Of a DNA stretch of 64,000 bases, positions 20,658 through 32,900 are shown piece by piece. A program made the position numbers and the translations under genes. Under the pieces are notes generated by a model that saw only the letters and a program-made list of their open reading frames with translations, was not told the DNA's origin and did no database searches. Position 1 is the stretch's first letter. Each line of letters opens with the position of its first letter. The DNA lies in contig CANJKZ010000409.1 in the NCBI GenBank assembly GCA_947471745.1, positions 930,001 through 994,000 of the forward strand. The letters are read 5' to 3'. This DNA is from Closterium sp. Naga37s-1. Its lineage: Eukaryota; Streptophyta; Zygnematophyceae; Desmidiales; Closteriaceae.

Positions 20658-22618
20658 GGGACCTTTGGAACTCGCTGTTGCAGGCGTGTACAGTAAACTA
20701 CTCATCAATCCGATGATGCCGTTTGTAGCATCCTTCACTTCGTCCTAGCCTGCTACAGTTCTTTAGCGAGGTGCAAGCAACCACCACAGTGATGGTTCGT
20801 TTGGATGGTTCGCTCGAGGCCATGGAATGTAGTGTTCGAGTATCGAACGAATTTCACGGGGTTTTTAACAGCCGTACCCAGATGTGTGGACAACCAGTGT
20901 TACGCACACAGACTGCGAATGTATGCACTGTACGGCGTGTTCATAGAAAATTATCACAAAACAATTCACTACTAACCTCAAGAGTCGCATATATTCTTAG
21001 ACCCAACTCAAAGTAGGAGAGGAAATCAGACGCACTTCATCCTGCTGACGCCTAAGTTCGCAGTGCTAAAATTTTCTAAACACCAAAGCACTTCTGGAAA
21101 AGTATGAATTGAAGCCAGCATATGATTGGGAACTAAGTAGCTAGTTTTCTCCTGAAAACATTTTGAGCTTATCTGATGTCATCAGTTGTAGGGTAACCGC
21201 AGCTACTGTGTCACGCTTTGGATCTCTCCCTGGGTTGTCGTAGGCTGTCATTACCAGCGAAATCGCCCTGAGCAAGCAGGCTGGGGATGAGAGGGAGGGA
21301 GGGAGTGCAAGCACACTGGGGATGGATCAGGAGAATTGGTTCTTGGGCTGCGTGTTTGTAGAGTCTGTCGAGGAAAACAAGCTCCAAGCATATGATGGCT
21401 GGGAGGTTACACCATCTTCTGTTGCTAGATCAACAATTGAAGCATGGCTTTTGTGTGTCACCGTTCACAGGCGAGACTTTTGTACCGACAAAAACAATCG
21501 TGTCACCATTCACGGACGAAACCTTTGTACTGACAGAAAATCAATTGAACTGTCAAGAACTACCCAGAGTTTCAGACGTTATGGGTGTAAATAGCTAGGT
21601 AAACACAGGCGCTGCCGTCGCCGGAATGGCGGTGCTGGTTCCAAATCGCCCATAAGCCTCCAAATCCAGAAAGGTCACCTTGGAACTTCCAACTTCTCAC
21701 TTTTAGCAACACCTGATTTTAACCGCCAAACCCAACTTCTTGTGTCATGCGCGCATTTACTGAGTCGAGTCGCCAGCTTGTTCTTCCACGCGATTGGAAG
21801 GGAGAAGAGCCTCCTGTTATTTTCCTCTGACCTGGGAAGAACCCTTCGACAGTTTCCCCGACTTGTCTGGCGTGGACACTTTCCCAGCCAAGCAACACGA
21901 TTTCGCGGTTCTGAACACATCTAAACCCTCCATGTACAGCAGCAGCACCACTCTCCACTCCACTTCACATCAACTTCTCTAGGTTCCGCTTCCCCTCACT
22001 TCTCTCCCATCCCCCTCCTCTTGTCGTACGTGTGAGAACCTCCCATCTGTTGTACGTGTGAGAACCTCACAGCAGATTGCTTCGTTGCTGATCACATGCT
22101 CGCTGCCACTGCTGCGCCTGCCGCTGCTATCTGCTGTGCTGCTGGCGTCTGTAGTCTTGAATGCTACCTCCTCCTTTTGTGTGCACTGCACTGCTGCTGC
22201 TGGCATGTGTGCCTGCCAGTGATTTGATGATCATCCATTCTTGTTCTTGCTATCCTTGGCTGAGAGAATCTCTGTGTACTAAAATTTCGTCCATCTACGG
22301 TGCTGACAACCAACGCCAGCAACTTTCTTCTGCCAGAAGCGCTGCGAGTATGTTGAACTAATCACTGATTACCGCGAACTTTAATTACCGTGACGACGAC
22401 GATCACCGTTTCTCTCCACTGGCTCTACCATTCAAGAACACGTCGTCAAACAAACAGCACTCCGTGACGAGAAGTGATCACCCTCAAAACCGTGACAAAA
22501 AATGATCGCCCTGATGATTGTGAGGAGTCATAATCGTCTAAGAATCTTAGGTAGAAATCTCTGAGACGGAATCTGACACGTTCGACTCGCGGAGCTTGTC
22601 ACCGCGACGACGCGTCGC
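20658..22618. other. Intergenic, no gene recognised
   Basis: Only short ORFs. Two direct copies of a ~45-bp unit (GTGTCACC..TTCAC..G..GA.ACTTT-like) lie at about 21457-21550. Two copies of GTACGTGTGAGAACCTC lie at 22027-22070. No conserved protein, RNA gene or transposon ends were recognised. Confidence 0.5.
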
Positions 22619-23839
22619 GTGAAATTCATGTCTCCACTTGTTCAGGGGCCGCTCCCCGCGTGTCGCCGCGGTGGCGGTGGCGGTGGCACCTCCGCCGGAA
22701 GAGGCGCTGCGACAGCATACGTTTGCCGTGCGAGCAGCGTTTCGACGGCCACCAGCACTAGCAGCAGCAGCAGCAACGGCAGCAGCTGCTGCTACAATCG
22801 GCGCTGCGCTACTAACTGCGACCATCAAGCCGGCTCCAATAGTTACTGTACACATCTCCGAAGAGCAATCGCAGCGGCAGAGGCAAAAGTGGTAACGGCC
22901 GCGATTCACGCCAAATACGCAGCGGAAGCAGATCAGCTGACGGCCATTGCGGCGGCAGCAGCGCGAATGAACGACAGCACGCCACCCCTCACGGTCTTCT
23001 CCCATAACGTCGCTCACGGCGGCAGCGGCGGCGGCGCAGAGCCGTCGCGACCCGAAACGGGCTGCACCACGCAGGGGGAAAATGGCTTCCGGGAAAAATT
23101 CCGCGGCAGCGCGGGCAGAAATAGCTCAAGCCCCGTCGGGGGTTGCGGCGACCGCAGAAGCTGCGGTGGAGATACAGTTGCGGGAAGCTACGAGCGAGCC
23201 GCGTACCCCAGGGGCAGTGTAGATTACGGTGAATGCAATAACGAGGATGATAGAGTGTTCAAACATGCGATTTTATCGGCACTTCCTGATATGACGGAAG
23301 CTATGAGTCCGGGCAGAGGAATTGTCGCGGCTGGCGCTTCGATACCGACGACGCCAGCGCACGAGCTAGGAAACGCAAGCGATGTCGCAGACGGCTATGC
23401 GACAAATTGCGTCGCACAGTCGCCGCAAACGACGACGCACGACGAGGCTGGCGACGTCGCAGCAGGCGCGGATGACCTGCGTGCGGGGAAGTCGACATGC
23501 ATCGCAGTAATTCCCACCAAGGTCACGGTCGAAGCACGCGACGCGTCGGCTTCTGAAGGCGAAACAACGATGGCGATGCGAGTCGACGACGACGCGGCGG
23601 TAACTGCTGCGAGGACATGCATGCCTGCGCGTGCGCCGATGGCGTATGCGGAAGTTGTGGCCTGGGGGAGTGCGGGCGTGACGGCCGCGCGGGACACGGA
23701 TTTGGGGCTGCGGGGAACGGGCCGAAGGGGAAGCAGCGGCGGGCTGGGGCTGACGTCGCTGGTTGTGTTTCAAGATCGCTTTTCGCCAAGTAAATTTGCG
23801 GGTTGGATGGGATATTGGATGGGAGATGATGGGGTGTGA
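22619..23839 (+). CDS. Hypothetical single-exon ORF, 406 residues
   Basis: Open from ATG 22619 to TGA 23837-23839. The composition is Ala-, Gly- and Ser-rich, with a Gly/Ser-rich start, an alanine-rich middle (EAKVVTAAIHAKYAAEADQL) and a more mixed remainder (DDRVFKHAILSALPDMTEAM). No known domain, signal peptide or membrane segment was recognised. GC-rich DNA favours long chance ORFs and other frames are also fairly open, so coding status is unproven. It could be an upstream exon or regulatory region of the RWP-RK gene, whose first recognisable exon starts about 560 bp downstream. Confidence 0.3.
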   Translation: MKFMSPLVQGPLPACRRGGGGGGTSAGRGAATAYVCRASSVSTATSTSSSSSNGSSCCYNRRCATNCDHQAGSNSYCTHLRRAIAAAEAKVVTAAIHAKYAAEADQLTAIAAAAARMNDSTPPLTVFSHNVAHGGSGGGAEPSRPETGCTTQGENGFREKFRGSAGRNSSSPVGGCGDRRSCGGDTVAGSYERAAYPRGSVDYGECNNEDDRVFKHAILSALPDMTEAMSPGRGIVAAGASIPTTPAHELGNASDVADGYATNCVAQSPQTTTHDEAGDVAAGADDLRAGKSTCIAVIPTKVTVEARDASASEGETTMAMRVDDDAAVTAARTCMPARAPMAYAEVVAWGSAGVTAARDTDLGLRGTGRRGSSGGLGLTSLVVFQDRFSPSKFAGWMGYWMGDDGV

Positions 23840-24404
23840 TTGGTTGGAATGGGATAAGATTTGTGATGGCTGGTCTTGGATTGGATGCGTTGCGATGGGG
23901 TGGGATGGGATGGGTTGGTGATGCGGTGTGAGAGTCGGAGGGCTTTCGGCGTACAAAAATTGTTGTCAACCTGGTTTCCCTTTTCCTTGTTATGTGAATG
24001 AGCTTTTCTAGTCTGTGATTCTGTACGACGGACGGTGTCGCTGACGCTGATTGTGAGAGCGACGCGGACGTTGACAGTGACGATGTCGGGGACGGTGACG
24101 GTAACGGCGACTGTGATCGTGACGGTAGACTAGCTCAACAACAGCGGTGGATGGTCAGATTTGGTGACGTGGTGTCATGTTAGGCCATATAATCGCGTGC
24201 GGTCCTTAACGTCGTTAGCAGGCGAATTCATGTTTTTTATGGCTTCTTCCCTTGTCCTTCCGCTTCCTCCCCTGTCCTTCTTCCCGTTTTCTCCTTCCGC
24301 CCTGGTTTCCCTTCCCGCGCAGTTATCTTTTTCTCGATCCACCTACATCAAGTATCGCCGAACCACTTCGTCTCCACGCAACTTAACTTCATCCTCCCTA
24401 TAAG

Positions 24405-25689
24405 CTCGCCCGGTTCCCCCGACGGCCGGCCGACCTTCACGTGCCTGCCGACCGACACGGAATCGGATCCGGATTCGTTCCACTGCGCCGGATCGTCGCT
24501 CGCGCTGCGCCACCTGCTCGCGTCGCGCGCGGCGGGAATCGAGGACGGATGGCTGCCGTATCTGGAGTTTTACGCGGGGGGAAGCGCATGGGGGGGATGC
24601 GGGGAGGGGGACGGGGAGGGGGACGGGTACGGGGACGGGTACGGGGACGGGGAAGGGGGCGGGGAACGGGAACTTGAAAGGGGAGGGGGGGAGGAAAGGG
24701 TAAGGGAAGGGGGGGATATGAGGGAAGGAGCATGCATAAGCGCGCCAACTTCCTCTGACGGCTTAGCGCCTTCGTCTCGTTTGCCTCCTGCTCTCTCTCC
24801 CGACAGGTATGCCTCTCCCCTCCCCTTTTACCGCCTGGTTTCTTGATGGCACCCCCTCGCGCATCCTCCTCCCCTCTTTCCTTCCCCGTGCCTTCTTTCC
24901 CCCCACCCCACCCCCCCAACATCCCCCCCACTTCCCCCGGCCCAACCCATCTCCTCACCCTCCCCCGTTTCCCCGATTTCCCAAATCCTGTGTTGTGCTC
25001 CCACCCTTCGTTTCTCTTGCCATGCCTTCGCTCCCGCTTTAAAGACGCCCGTTGTCTTGTCTGCACCCCCGCATCCCCCTCCCTCCCCCCTCCCCCCCTC
25101 CTCTCCCTCCTCGCTCTTCGTCCCCTGCCGTCCAGTATCCCCTTGCTTTTCACTATCCTTGGTTCCTCGAACACCTCTCCTTCTTTATTGTTCTCTCTTC
25201 ATCTCGCCCCGCGTTTTACGCTACCATCTAATGCATCACTTCCCCTCCCTCTTCCCCACCATATCCGCTTCTCCTCCCTCCTGTCTCCCCCCTCCCTCTC
25301 CCGCCTCTCTGTCCCTTGTTCCCTCATCCCTTGTGACGTCCGTATTCCCACCTTGCGTCGCGTCTCCCCTCATCTCTTCCCTCCTCGCCCTTCCCCTCCT
25401 CGCCTCTCCCCCGCTTCTCCCCACCTCGCCTCTCCCCCTCGCGTCTCCTCTCCTCGCCTCTTCCCACCACGCGTCCTTCTCGCCCCTTCTCCCACCTTGT
25501 CCCTTCTTGCCTCTTCCCGCCTTGTGTGCTGCAGCAACCCCGACCTGCACCGAGTGCCGGCGCTACTACAGGACGTGCTTCACATACACGCGGCGCTGAG
25601 CCACGGCGGCACACGTGGAACGCGCGTGTGGGTGCAACCGCAGTTTGCTGCTCCTGCTGCTGATGGTGATGCTGATGCTGCTGCTGCTG

Positions 25690-25788
<99 letters not shown>

Positions 25789-25998
25789 ACTTAGCTGCAG
25801 CTGAGGATGGTGATGGGGATTTAGGCAGCAAAGACGATTACAGTGGCGATGAAAATGGGAATGAAAATGGGGATGGGGATGCTGACTCTGATACTGATGC
25901 TGATGCTGACGCTGATACTTATGGGGTTGCTAATGCTGAGGCCGATCGTGGTAATGATGCTTCTACGATTTCTCCTGGCCCTCCTGCTGATGCTCGTG

Positions 25999-26053
<55 letters not shown>

Positions 26054-28495
26054 AGATGCTTTTGATTGCAGTGCTGCTACTGCTGGTACACCCATGGAGA
26101 CTGACTGTGCGGCAACTCGCACCCATGCCTCTGCCCACACCCCAGTACAAGACGCTAACACCACCGCCGCCACTGCTTCTCCTGCTCCTTCTGCTGCCAC
26201 CAACACCACCACTGCAGCTGTTGCTCCTGCTGCGATGGTGGCAGCAGCTGGACCTGCTTTAGCTGGTGGCATCACCAGCAGCAGCAATGGAAGCATGGAG
26301 ATGGATGCGGTTCCTGCTGCCCTGCACAAAGACACTCAAGCAGCCCCACACGAAGACACTCAAGCAGAAGTACAAGGGAAGACCTTGGAGGAACGACAGG
26401 AGGAAATACCAGAGATGGTACCAGCGGAAGGAGCAGAGGATATGGGGATATCAGAGGTTGGGGATTTGAAGGATTTGAAAGTGGGGAATAGGATGAGGTG
26501 CGAGAGGGCGTATGAGGCGCAGCAGGAGTTGACGTTGCATGGAGATATGCGGATGGAGGTGCAGGAGGTGGTACACGTGGAGATGCACGAGGAGGTTCGG
26601 GAAGAGGCTCGGGAGAACGTTCGGCACCAAACGTCGTCGTGTGCTCCTCCTGCTCTTTTCCCCATGCCTTCTCGCCACCTTGTTCCCTCCCCTGCCACTG
26701 CCCCTGCCACCGCCACTGCCACTGCCGCTGCCGCTACAACTGCTGCTGTCCCCACAGCCACCACCACCACCGCCACCACTACCAACAACGCTACTGCTCC
26801 TTCTCCTGCTACTGCTGCTCCTGCCCCTGCCCCTGCTCCTGCTACCACCCGGACCGGCATGAACAACAATCATATTCGTAGGAGCACCTCCCTCCCCTGT
26901 CTCGCCCCCATGCAACCCCCGAGTGCCTTAACATCAATATCAACCCTGGCCTTCCCCCGAGCCACCAGCAGCAGCCTCGGCAGCTGCTCGCCCGAGCCTA
27001 GCGTGAAGCCTGGGCCCGAGGCTGTGACTCCAGGCTCGGCGGAGGAGCCGCTGCAGAGGAAGAGGAGGCCGACTATAGAGAGGATTGCACTGCTGGAAGG
27101 AAGCCCTGTGAAGAGCCCTAGGAGGCGCCTTTTCCTGCTTGAAAGACGGACAGCAGCAGCAGCAGCGGCGGCTGCTGCATCTGCTTCTGCTGCTGCTCCC
27201 GGTCCCTCTCCTACCCCTGCTGCTGCTGCCGCTCCTCCTGCTGCTGCGGTGGCTGGAGCACAGCGGGAGACGATTACAGGAGTGAGAGGAGAGGTCCAAG
27301 ATTATGGAACGACCAACTATAGTGCGTCCTCCTCAAGCTTTCTGAGTGCAAGCACGGCATCAGTCAGTCAAGACACACAGGGCGGTGGCGGTGTGAGTAA
27401 GTTGATGTCTGGGAGCCTTCTGAAAGCCACTGCTGCGCTGTCCATGGCTGTGTCGACTGGTGCCTCTGGTACTGCCTCTGCTGCTGCCTCTGGTACCGCT
27501 TCTGCTTCTGCTTTCGCTGCTGCTGCTGTGCCGTCTCCTCTCGCCTCCACCCCGGTTTCTCGCCTGTCGATTGGAACGATGGGTGGGGGAGGAGCAAGAG
27601 GAGCAGCAGCAGCAGGGGTAGGAGGAGGAGGTTCTATGTTTCCTGTTCCTAAGGCTTCTTCTTCTGCTGCTGCTGCTGATACGCTTGCAGCGGGGGTGTT
27701 TGGAACCATTCAGAGACCTTGCGCCATAGCCAGTGCTCCTCCTGCTGCCTCTCCTGCTGCTGCTTCTGCTGTTGGTGCTGCTGCCACTGTTCCCTATGCT
27801 CCTGGTTCCCCTGCTACTCTCTCCCGAAGACCCAAGCTCGCTCCCAACAGCCGGCGCAGCCGCCCGAGTCTACGAGTCGAAATACCCCCAGTCAGATGGG
27901 CTAATCTGGGGCCGCCCCCGCTGCCCCCCGCCGCTCTCCCTCCCCCTATGAGGCAGGTCATGTCACTGGAAACGGAAAGAAAGGAGAGAGGGGAAGGAGG
28001 AAGGGAGGGAGGAGAGGGGTCGGGGAGGGGAGGGGAGAGCAGAGGGGAGGTTATGAGAAGGCGAGTGAAGGCGAGGACTCCTGGTGGGTCGTTGTTCCGT
28101 GGGGTGAGCAGCGTTTTAGACGGAGATCTGTGGCTGAGGCCTCATAAGGAGGGAGAGGAGGGGGAGGTGGGGGAAGAGGTGGGTGGGGAGGAAGAGGAGG
28201 GGGAGGAGGGGGAGGAGGAGGGGAGGAGGGGGAAAGGGGAGGGGATGGATGTGGAAGCTGCGTTGGCTAGTGTGGAAGCTTCTTTGAGAGAAGGAGGGGT
28301 AGCAGGAGGATTGGGAGGGGGCGAGAAGGGTGGGGATGGTGGGGGGAAGGAGACACAGGGAGGCAGCAGAATGAGGAGCGTCGATGAGAGATATGCTGAT
28401 GAGAGGAGTGCAGCAGTGGGACAGCTGGTTCTAACCCCACGAGTTGCACCACCAACAGTACTACCATCGCCATCAGCACTAACAGCAGCACCAGG

Positions 28496-28532
<37 letters not shown>

Positions 28533-29634
28533 TCGACAGCTGCGCTAACTGTGCACGGAATGGGAGGAGAAGAGCACGGCTCTGGTCTGCTCTCCCCTAT
28601 GGCCCTCCTCTCTCCCTCCTCCTTCCTTCTCTCCCCTTCCTTCGCCACCCACTATCCCCTCTCCCCCTTGCACTTTCTAGGGGGGTGTCGACCGGGCAAC
28701 GGCTCGACTCTTAACGGTTCAGATGGTTTCGGTGCGGTAACTACAAACGAGGGAGCTTCTAATGAGGACGGCCGTCCTGGTTATTCTTATGGTGCATCGC
28801 CTTATAGGGAGAACAGCGGCCGTAAGAGAAGCAATGGCGACTCAAACGCTGATGGGTTTCTGTCTTCGGGCGTTGATAGCAGCGGCAGGATGAACAATAC
28901 TGATGATGTTACACCGGCTCTTCCTTCGGCTGCTGCTCCTGCTGCTCCGCCCGCTCCTCTTCCTCCCACCCCTACTCCTGCCGCTCCTCCCACCGCTACT
29001 GCAGCATCGTGCATCTCCCATACTGCACTGTTCAACGCCTCGCAACCATTCCCCCGTCCGCTCACCCAATTCCCCACCACTTTCCCTCACTCCCCCTCAC
29101 TTTCCGCCCCCATCCCATCTCAACTCATGTTCTCTAGACCAAGACCATTCGTCTTCCCTCCAACCACTCCTGCTGCTGTTGCTGCTGCGCTTACCCATTC
29201 CTCCTCATCCACCCGTCTCTCCTCCGCTTCTCTCCCGTCCCCCCCTCATTCAACCGATAACGTTCGCCCTTATTCTGCCTTCTCTGTTCCCTCCTTCTCT
29301 CCTTCCACCTTCCTTTCCTCCTCATATCCCCCCTCTTCCTTCCATCCCCCCTCCTTCCATTCCTCCTCCCTTCCTCCTTCCCCCTTCCCATCCGCTCTCT
29401 CCCCCTCCACTTTCTCCTCCTCCCCATTCTCCCCCTCTCCTTTCTCTTCTTCCTCTCTCTCTGCCTCACACGCTTCTCTCCTTCCCCCCTCCACCTCTCG
29501 TTTCCGCCCTAACTTCTTTTCCAATTCCGGTCCACCTAGTCCCAGCACCCGTATGGATACTCCTCTCCTTCCTCCTCCTCCTCGTAGTCAACCTATCTCT
29601 GCTGCTAATGTAGCAGCAGCAACAGCTTCAGCTT

Positions 29635-29668
<34 letters not shown>

Positions 29669-29879
29669 TTCTGATGGCCCTTTCACAGTATTTGATTCTC
29701 TCAATTCTGCTGCTTTTCCTCCTCCTGCTGCTGCTCCTCCTGCTCCTCCTGCTGCTGCTGCTGCCGCTGCTGCCGCTGATGGTGATGCTAGCGCTTCAGC
29801 TGCTGCCACCATTGCCATGGCTGCTAATCTACCTGCCTCAACTGCTGCTTCTACTGCCCCTGCTGCCGCAGCTGCCTCA

Positions 29880-29927
<48 letters not shown>

Positions 29928-32900
29928 GAAGGCCGTTCCTACCCCCCCCTGACATCACCTGCTTCAGTTCTCACCACCCCCCTGACTTACCCTACCTCGG
30001 AACAGCTGTTGCTGCTGCAGCGACAAGCGCAAGCACAAGTCCAGGCACAGGCACAGGCACAGGCACATGCACAGGCACAAGCACAGGCGCAGACTGGCAT
30101 GGGTATGGGTACCGGAATGGGAATGGGCATGGGTATGGGCTCTGGCATGCGTTTGGATGGGCAAAGCAACATGGATGGCCATATGATTTCGACCATGAAT
30201 GGCAATACAGGAGTTAACACTGGAGATGACGGAATTCAGCACAATATGGAAACGGAAGAGTGCTATAAGGAGTACAGCAGGCTGTGTAAGGGGGATACGG
30301 GTGGGGATAGGACGGGGGGGAACAAGGAGGAGGGGGGTGCTAGTGAGAGTGAGGGTATGCATGGGGGTGCCACTAATTTCGTGAGTCTGCTTCTCTCAAG
30401 CTGTCCCATTGATGTAGATATGATGCACATGCTTCCAATGTATACTCCCTCACCTCCTCCATCCGCTGCTGCTGCCGCTGCTGCTGCTGCTGCTGCTTCT
30501 GCTGCAGTTGCTGCTGCTGCGACTGGTGGTGGTTTGACTGCTTCTCATCCCAACGCTGCTGCGGCTGCTGGGGTCGCAAATAGTGCTGCTGCCGCCACTG
30601 CTGCTGCTGCTGCTGCCGCTGCTGCGGCTTCCTCTCCTTCCTCCTCCTCTTATTTCTCCGAGTCTCCTTGTGCAACCAACGCTACTGGCTCTGCTGCTGC
30701 TGCTGCTGTTGCAGGGCTCGATTCGGCTGCCGATGTGTCAGTGCATGGAAGCTTTCTCTACACCCTCACCCAGGGATTGCAACAGGAGAACCCAATGCCT
30801 TCCTTTGGGGTATCGCCACAGGACGTGAGGCAGTTAAACCCCATGGAGCAGAGCCTGAATGACATGTTCGCTGCTGCAGGAGGGGTGGCGGGAAGCTTGG
30901 GAGGGAAGGAGGAGGGTGAAAAAGGAGGAGGAGGAGGGGATGTTGGTGGTGGTGGTGGTGGTGGTGGTTTTGCAGCAGGAGCGGGAGGAGCAGCACGTGG
31001 TGCACAGGTGAATAGTCTTCAGTCCAGGATCAAAGGAGAGGTTCTCTCACCTTCAGCTGCTGCAGCAGCAGGAGGAGCAGCAGCAGGAGGAGCAGCAGGA
31101 GCTGCAGGAGTGACGGGGGCGGGTGAGGTGAAGCAAGGCCTTGTGCAGTGGCCTGGAGGGCAAGGTGGGAATGCAGCTCTTGGGGACCTGAAGCAGCAGC
31201 ACACACAGTTTCCCGCGTTGGGTCAAGTGGGTCAATTTGAGGGCCAATTCAAGGGTCAGTTCGAGGGTCAGTTTGAGGGTCAATCCCAGGGTCAAGTGAA
31301 CGCGGGGAGCCTTCAGGTGGGGAAGAAGGCGGAGGGGTTGGAGACGGTGGAGACTGGTGCAATCAACGAGGAGATGGGCAGTGCTGCTGGGGTTGGGAGC
31401 GGCGGTGGGAACGAGGCGGCGGGAGGGAGCGCTGCGAGTGATGGGGTGCTGAGGCGGTCGCTACGGTCGCCGTCAGAGCGGTTGAATGAGATGCAGTTGG
31501 ATGAGCTCTCGCAGGTGAGCAGTAGGGATGGGGTGGGATGGGAGGGGTGGGAAGGGTGGGAGGGAGGGATGGGAGGGATGGGAGGGATGGGAGGGATGGG
31601 AGGGATGGGAGGGATGGGAGGGATGGGAGGGATGGGAGGGATGGGAGGGATGGGAGGGAAGGGTGAGAGCTTGAAATTTCGTTCTTTTTGACCTGCATTC
31701 TCTCTTGCCCTCTCCGCTGCCTTCCGTCACCCATCCCCCTTCTCCATCCCTCCTTACCCATCCATCCTCCCATCCATTCTCCCCCGTCCCTCCCATTCCA
31801 TATCTCGCATGATCATTGAGAACCCAGCACTTGTGACTAGAGCCTTTTCCGACGTCTCAAAGGTTTCCTATCCCCATCCCACCCCATCCCACCCCATCCC
31901 ACCCCATCCCACCCCACCCCACCCCACCCCACCCCATCCCACGGCAGTATTTCCGCATGAGCATTCAGAACGCAGCGCGTGTGCTGGGGGTGGGGCTGAC
32001 AGTGCTCAGTTGACTTTTGAGTCGACTGAAAAGTCTACCCCATCCCATCCCACTTCCACCCACCCCATCCCACGGCAGTATTTCCGCATGAGCATCCAGA
32101 ACGCAGCGCGTGTGCTGGGGGTGGGGCTGACAGTGCTCAAGAAGCGATGCCGTGAGCTCGGCATACAGAGGTGGCCGCACCGCAAGCTCAAGTCACTCGA
32201 CAACCTTATAGAGAACATGAAGGTACGCTTGTAGTGGATCTTGTTGCTGGTCAGGTTGCTGCTCTGCATCGCTGCTCTCTGCTCTCTTCTCTCTGCTCTC
32301 TTCCCTTTCCTGTCTGCTCGCTGCTCTCTGCTCTCTGCTCTTGACTCCCCCTATTCTTCCCAACCACAGCAGAATCACAGACTCATGGCAGGTCCAGCTG
32401 GTTTCTCTCGAGTCCACTCAAGGTTCCCTCCCCTCTGTTCTACCACCCCAAATCCACCCACCCCTCCAAACCTTTCCCAACCGCAGGAAATCCATGGCCC
32501 AATGGCGGCAGAAACAGTGGAGCAGCTGGAAGCGAAGAAGGAGCTTCTGGGGAAGGATCCCAAGCAAGGGCTGGACGAGTTTTGAGTCGACCCAAAACTC
32601 CTCCCGCACCCTTCCAAACCCTTCCCAACCGCAGGAGATTCACGGCCCCATGGCAGCAGAGACGGTGGAGCAGCTGGAGGCAAAGAAGGAGCTTCTGGGG
32701 AAGGATCCCAAGCAAGGGCTGGACCCGCGCATCAAGACGCTGAGGCAGGTCTGCTTCAAGGCCAGCTACAAGCGGCGCAAGGCACACACTGGGTCGTCTT
32801 TGAAGGCTCTTCAGGGGGAGATGTTAGCCGGGGAGATGAAGGAGAGGGATGGGGGAGGGGTGGTGGTGGGTGGGGGGGAAGGGGTAAAGGGTGGTGGGGA

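Noticed and set aside
24843-25534. First 230 residues of the 2282-codon ORF as the N-terminus of the RWP-RK protein
   Set aside because: The stretch is Pro/Ser/Leu low-complexity from a pyrimidine-rich tract ending in TGCTGCAG, which looks like an intron end.
31515-31691. C-terminal GMGGMGG extension of the giant ORF
   Set aside because: A donor at 31514/31515 joined to 32079 rebuilds a complete RWP-RK domain in phase 0, so this is intron read-through.
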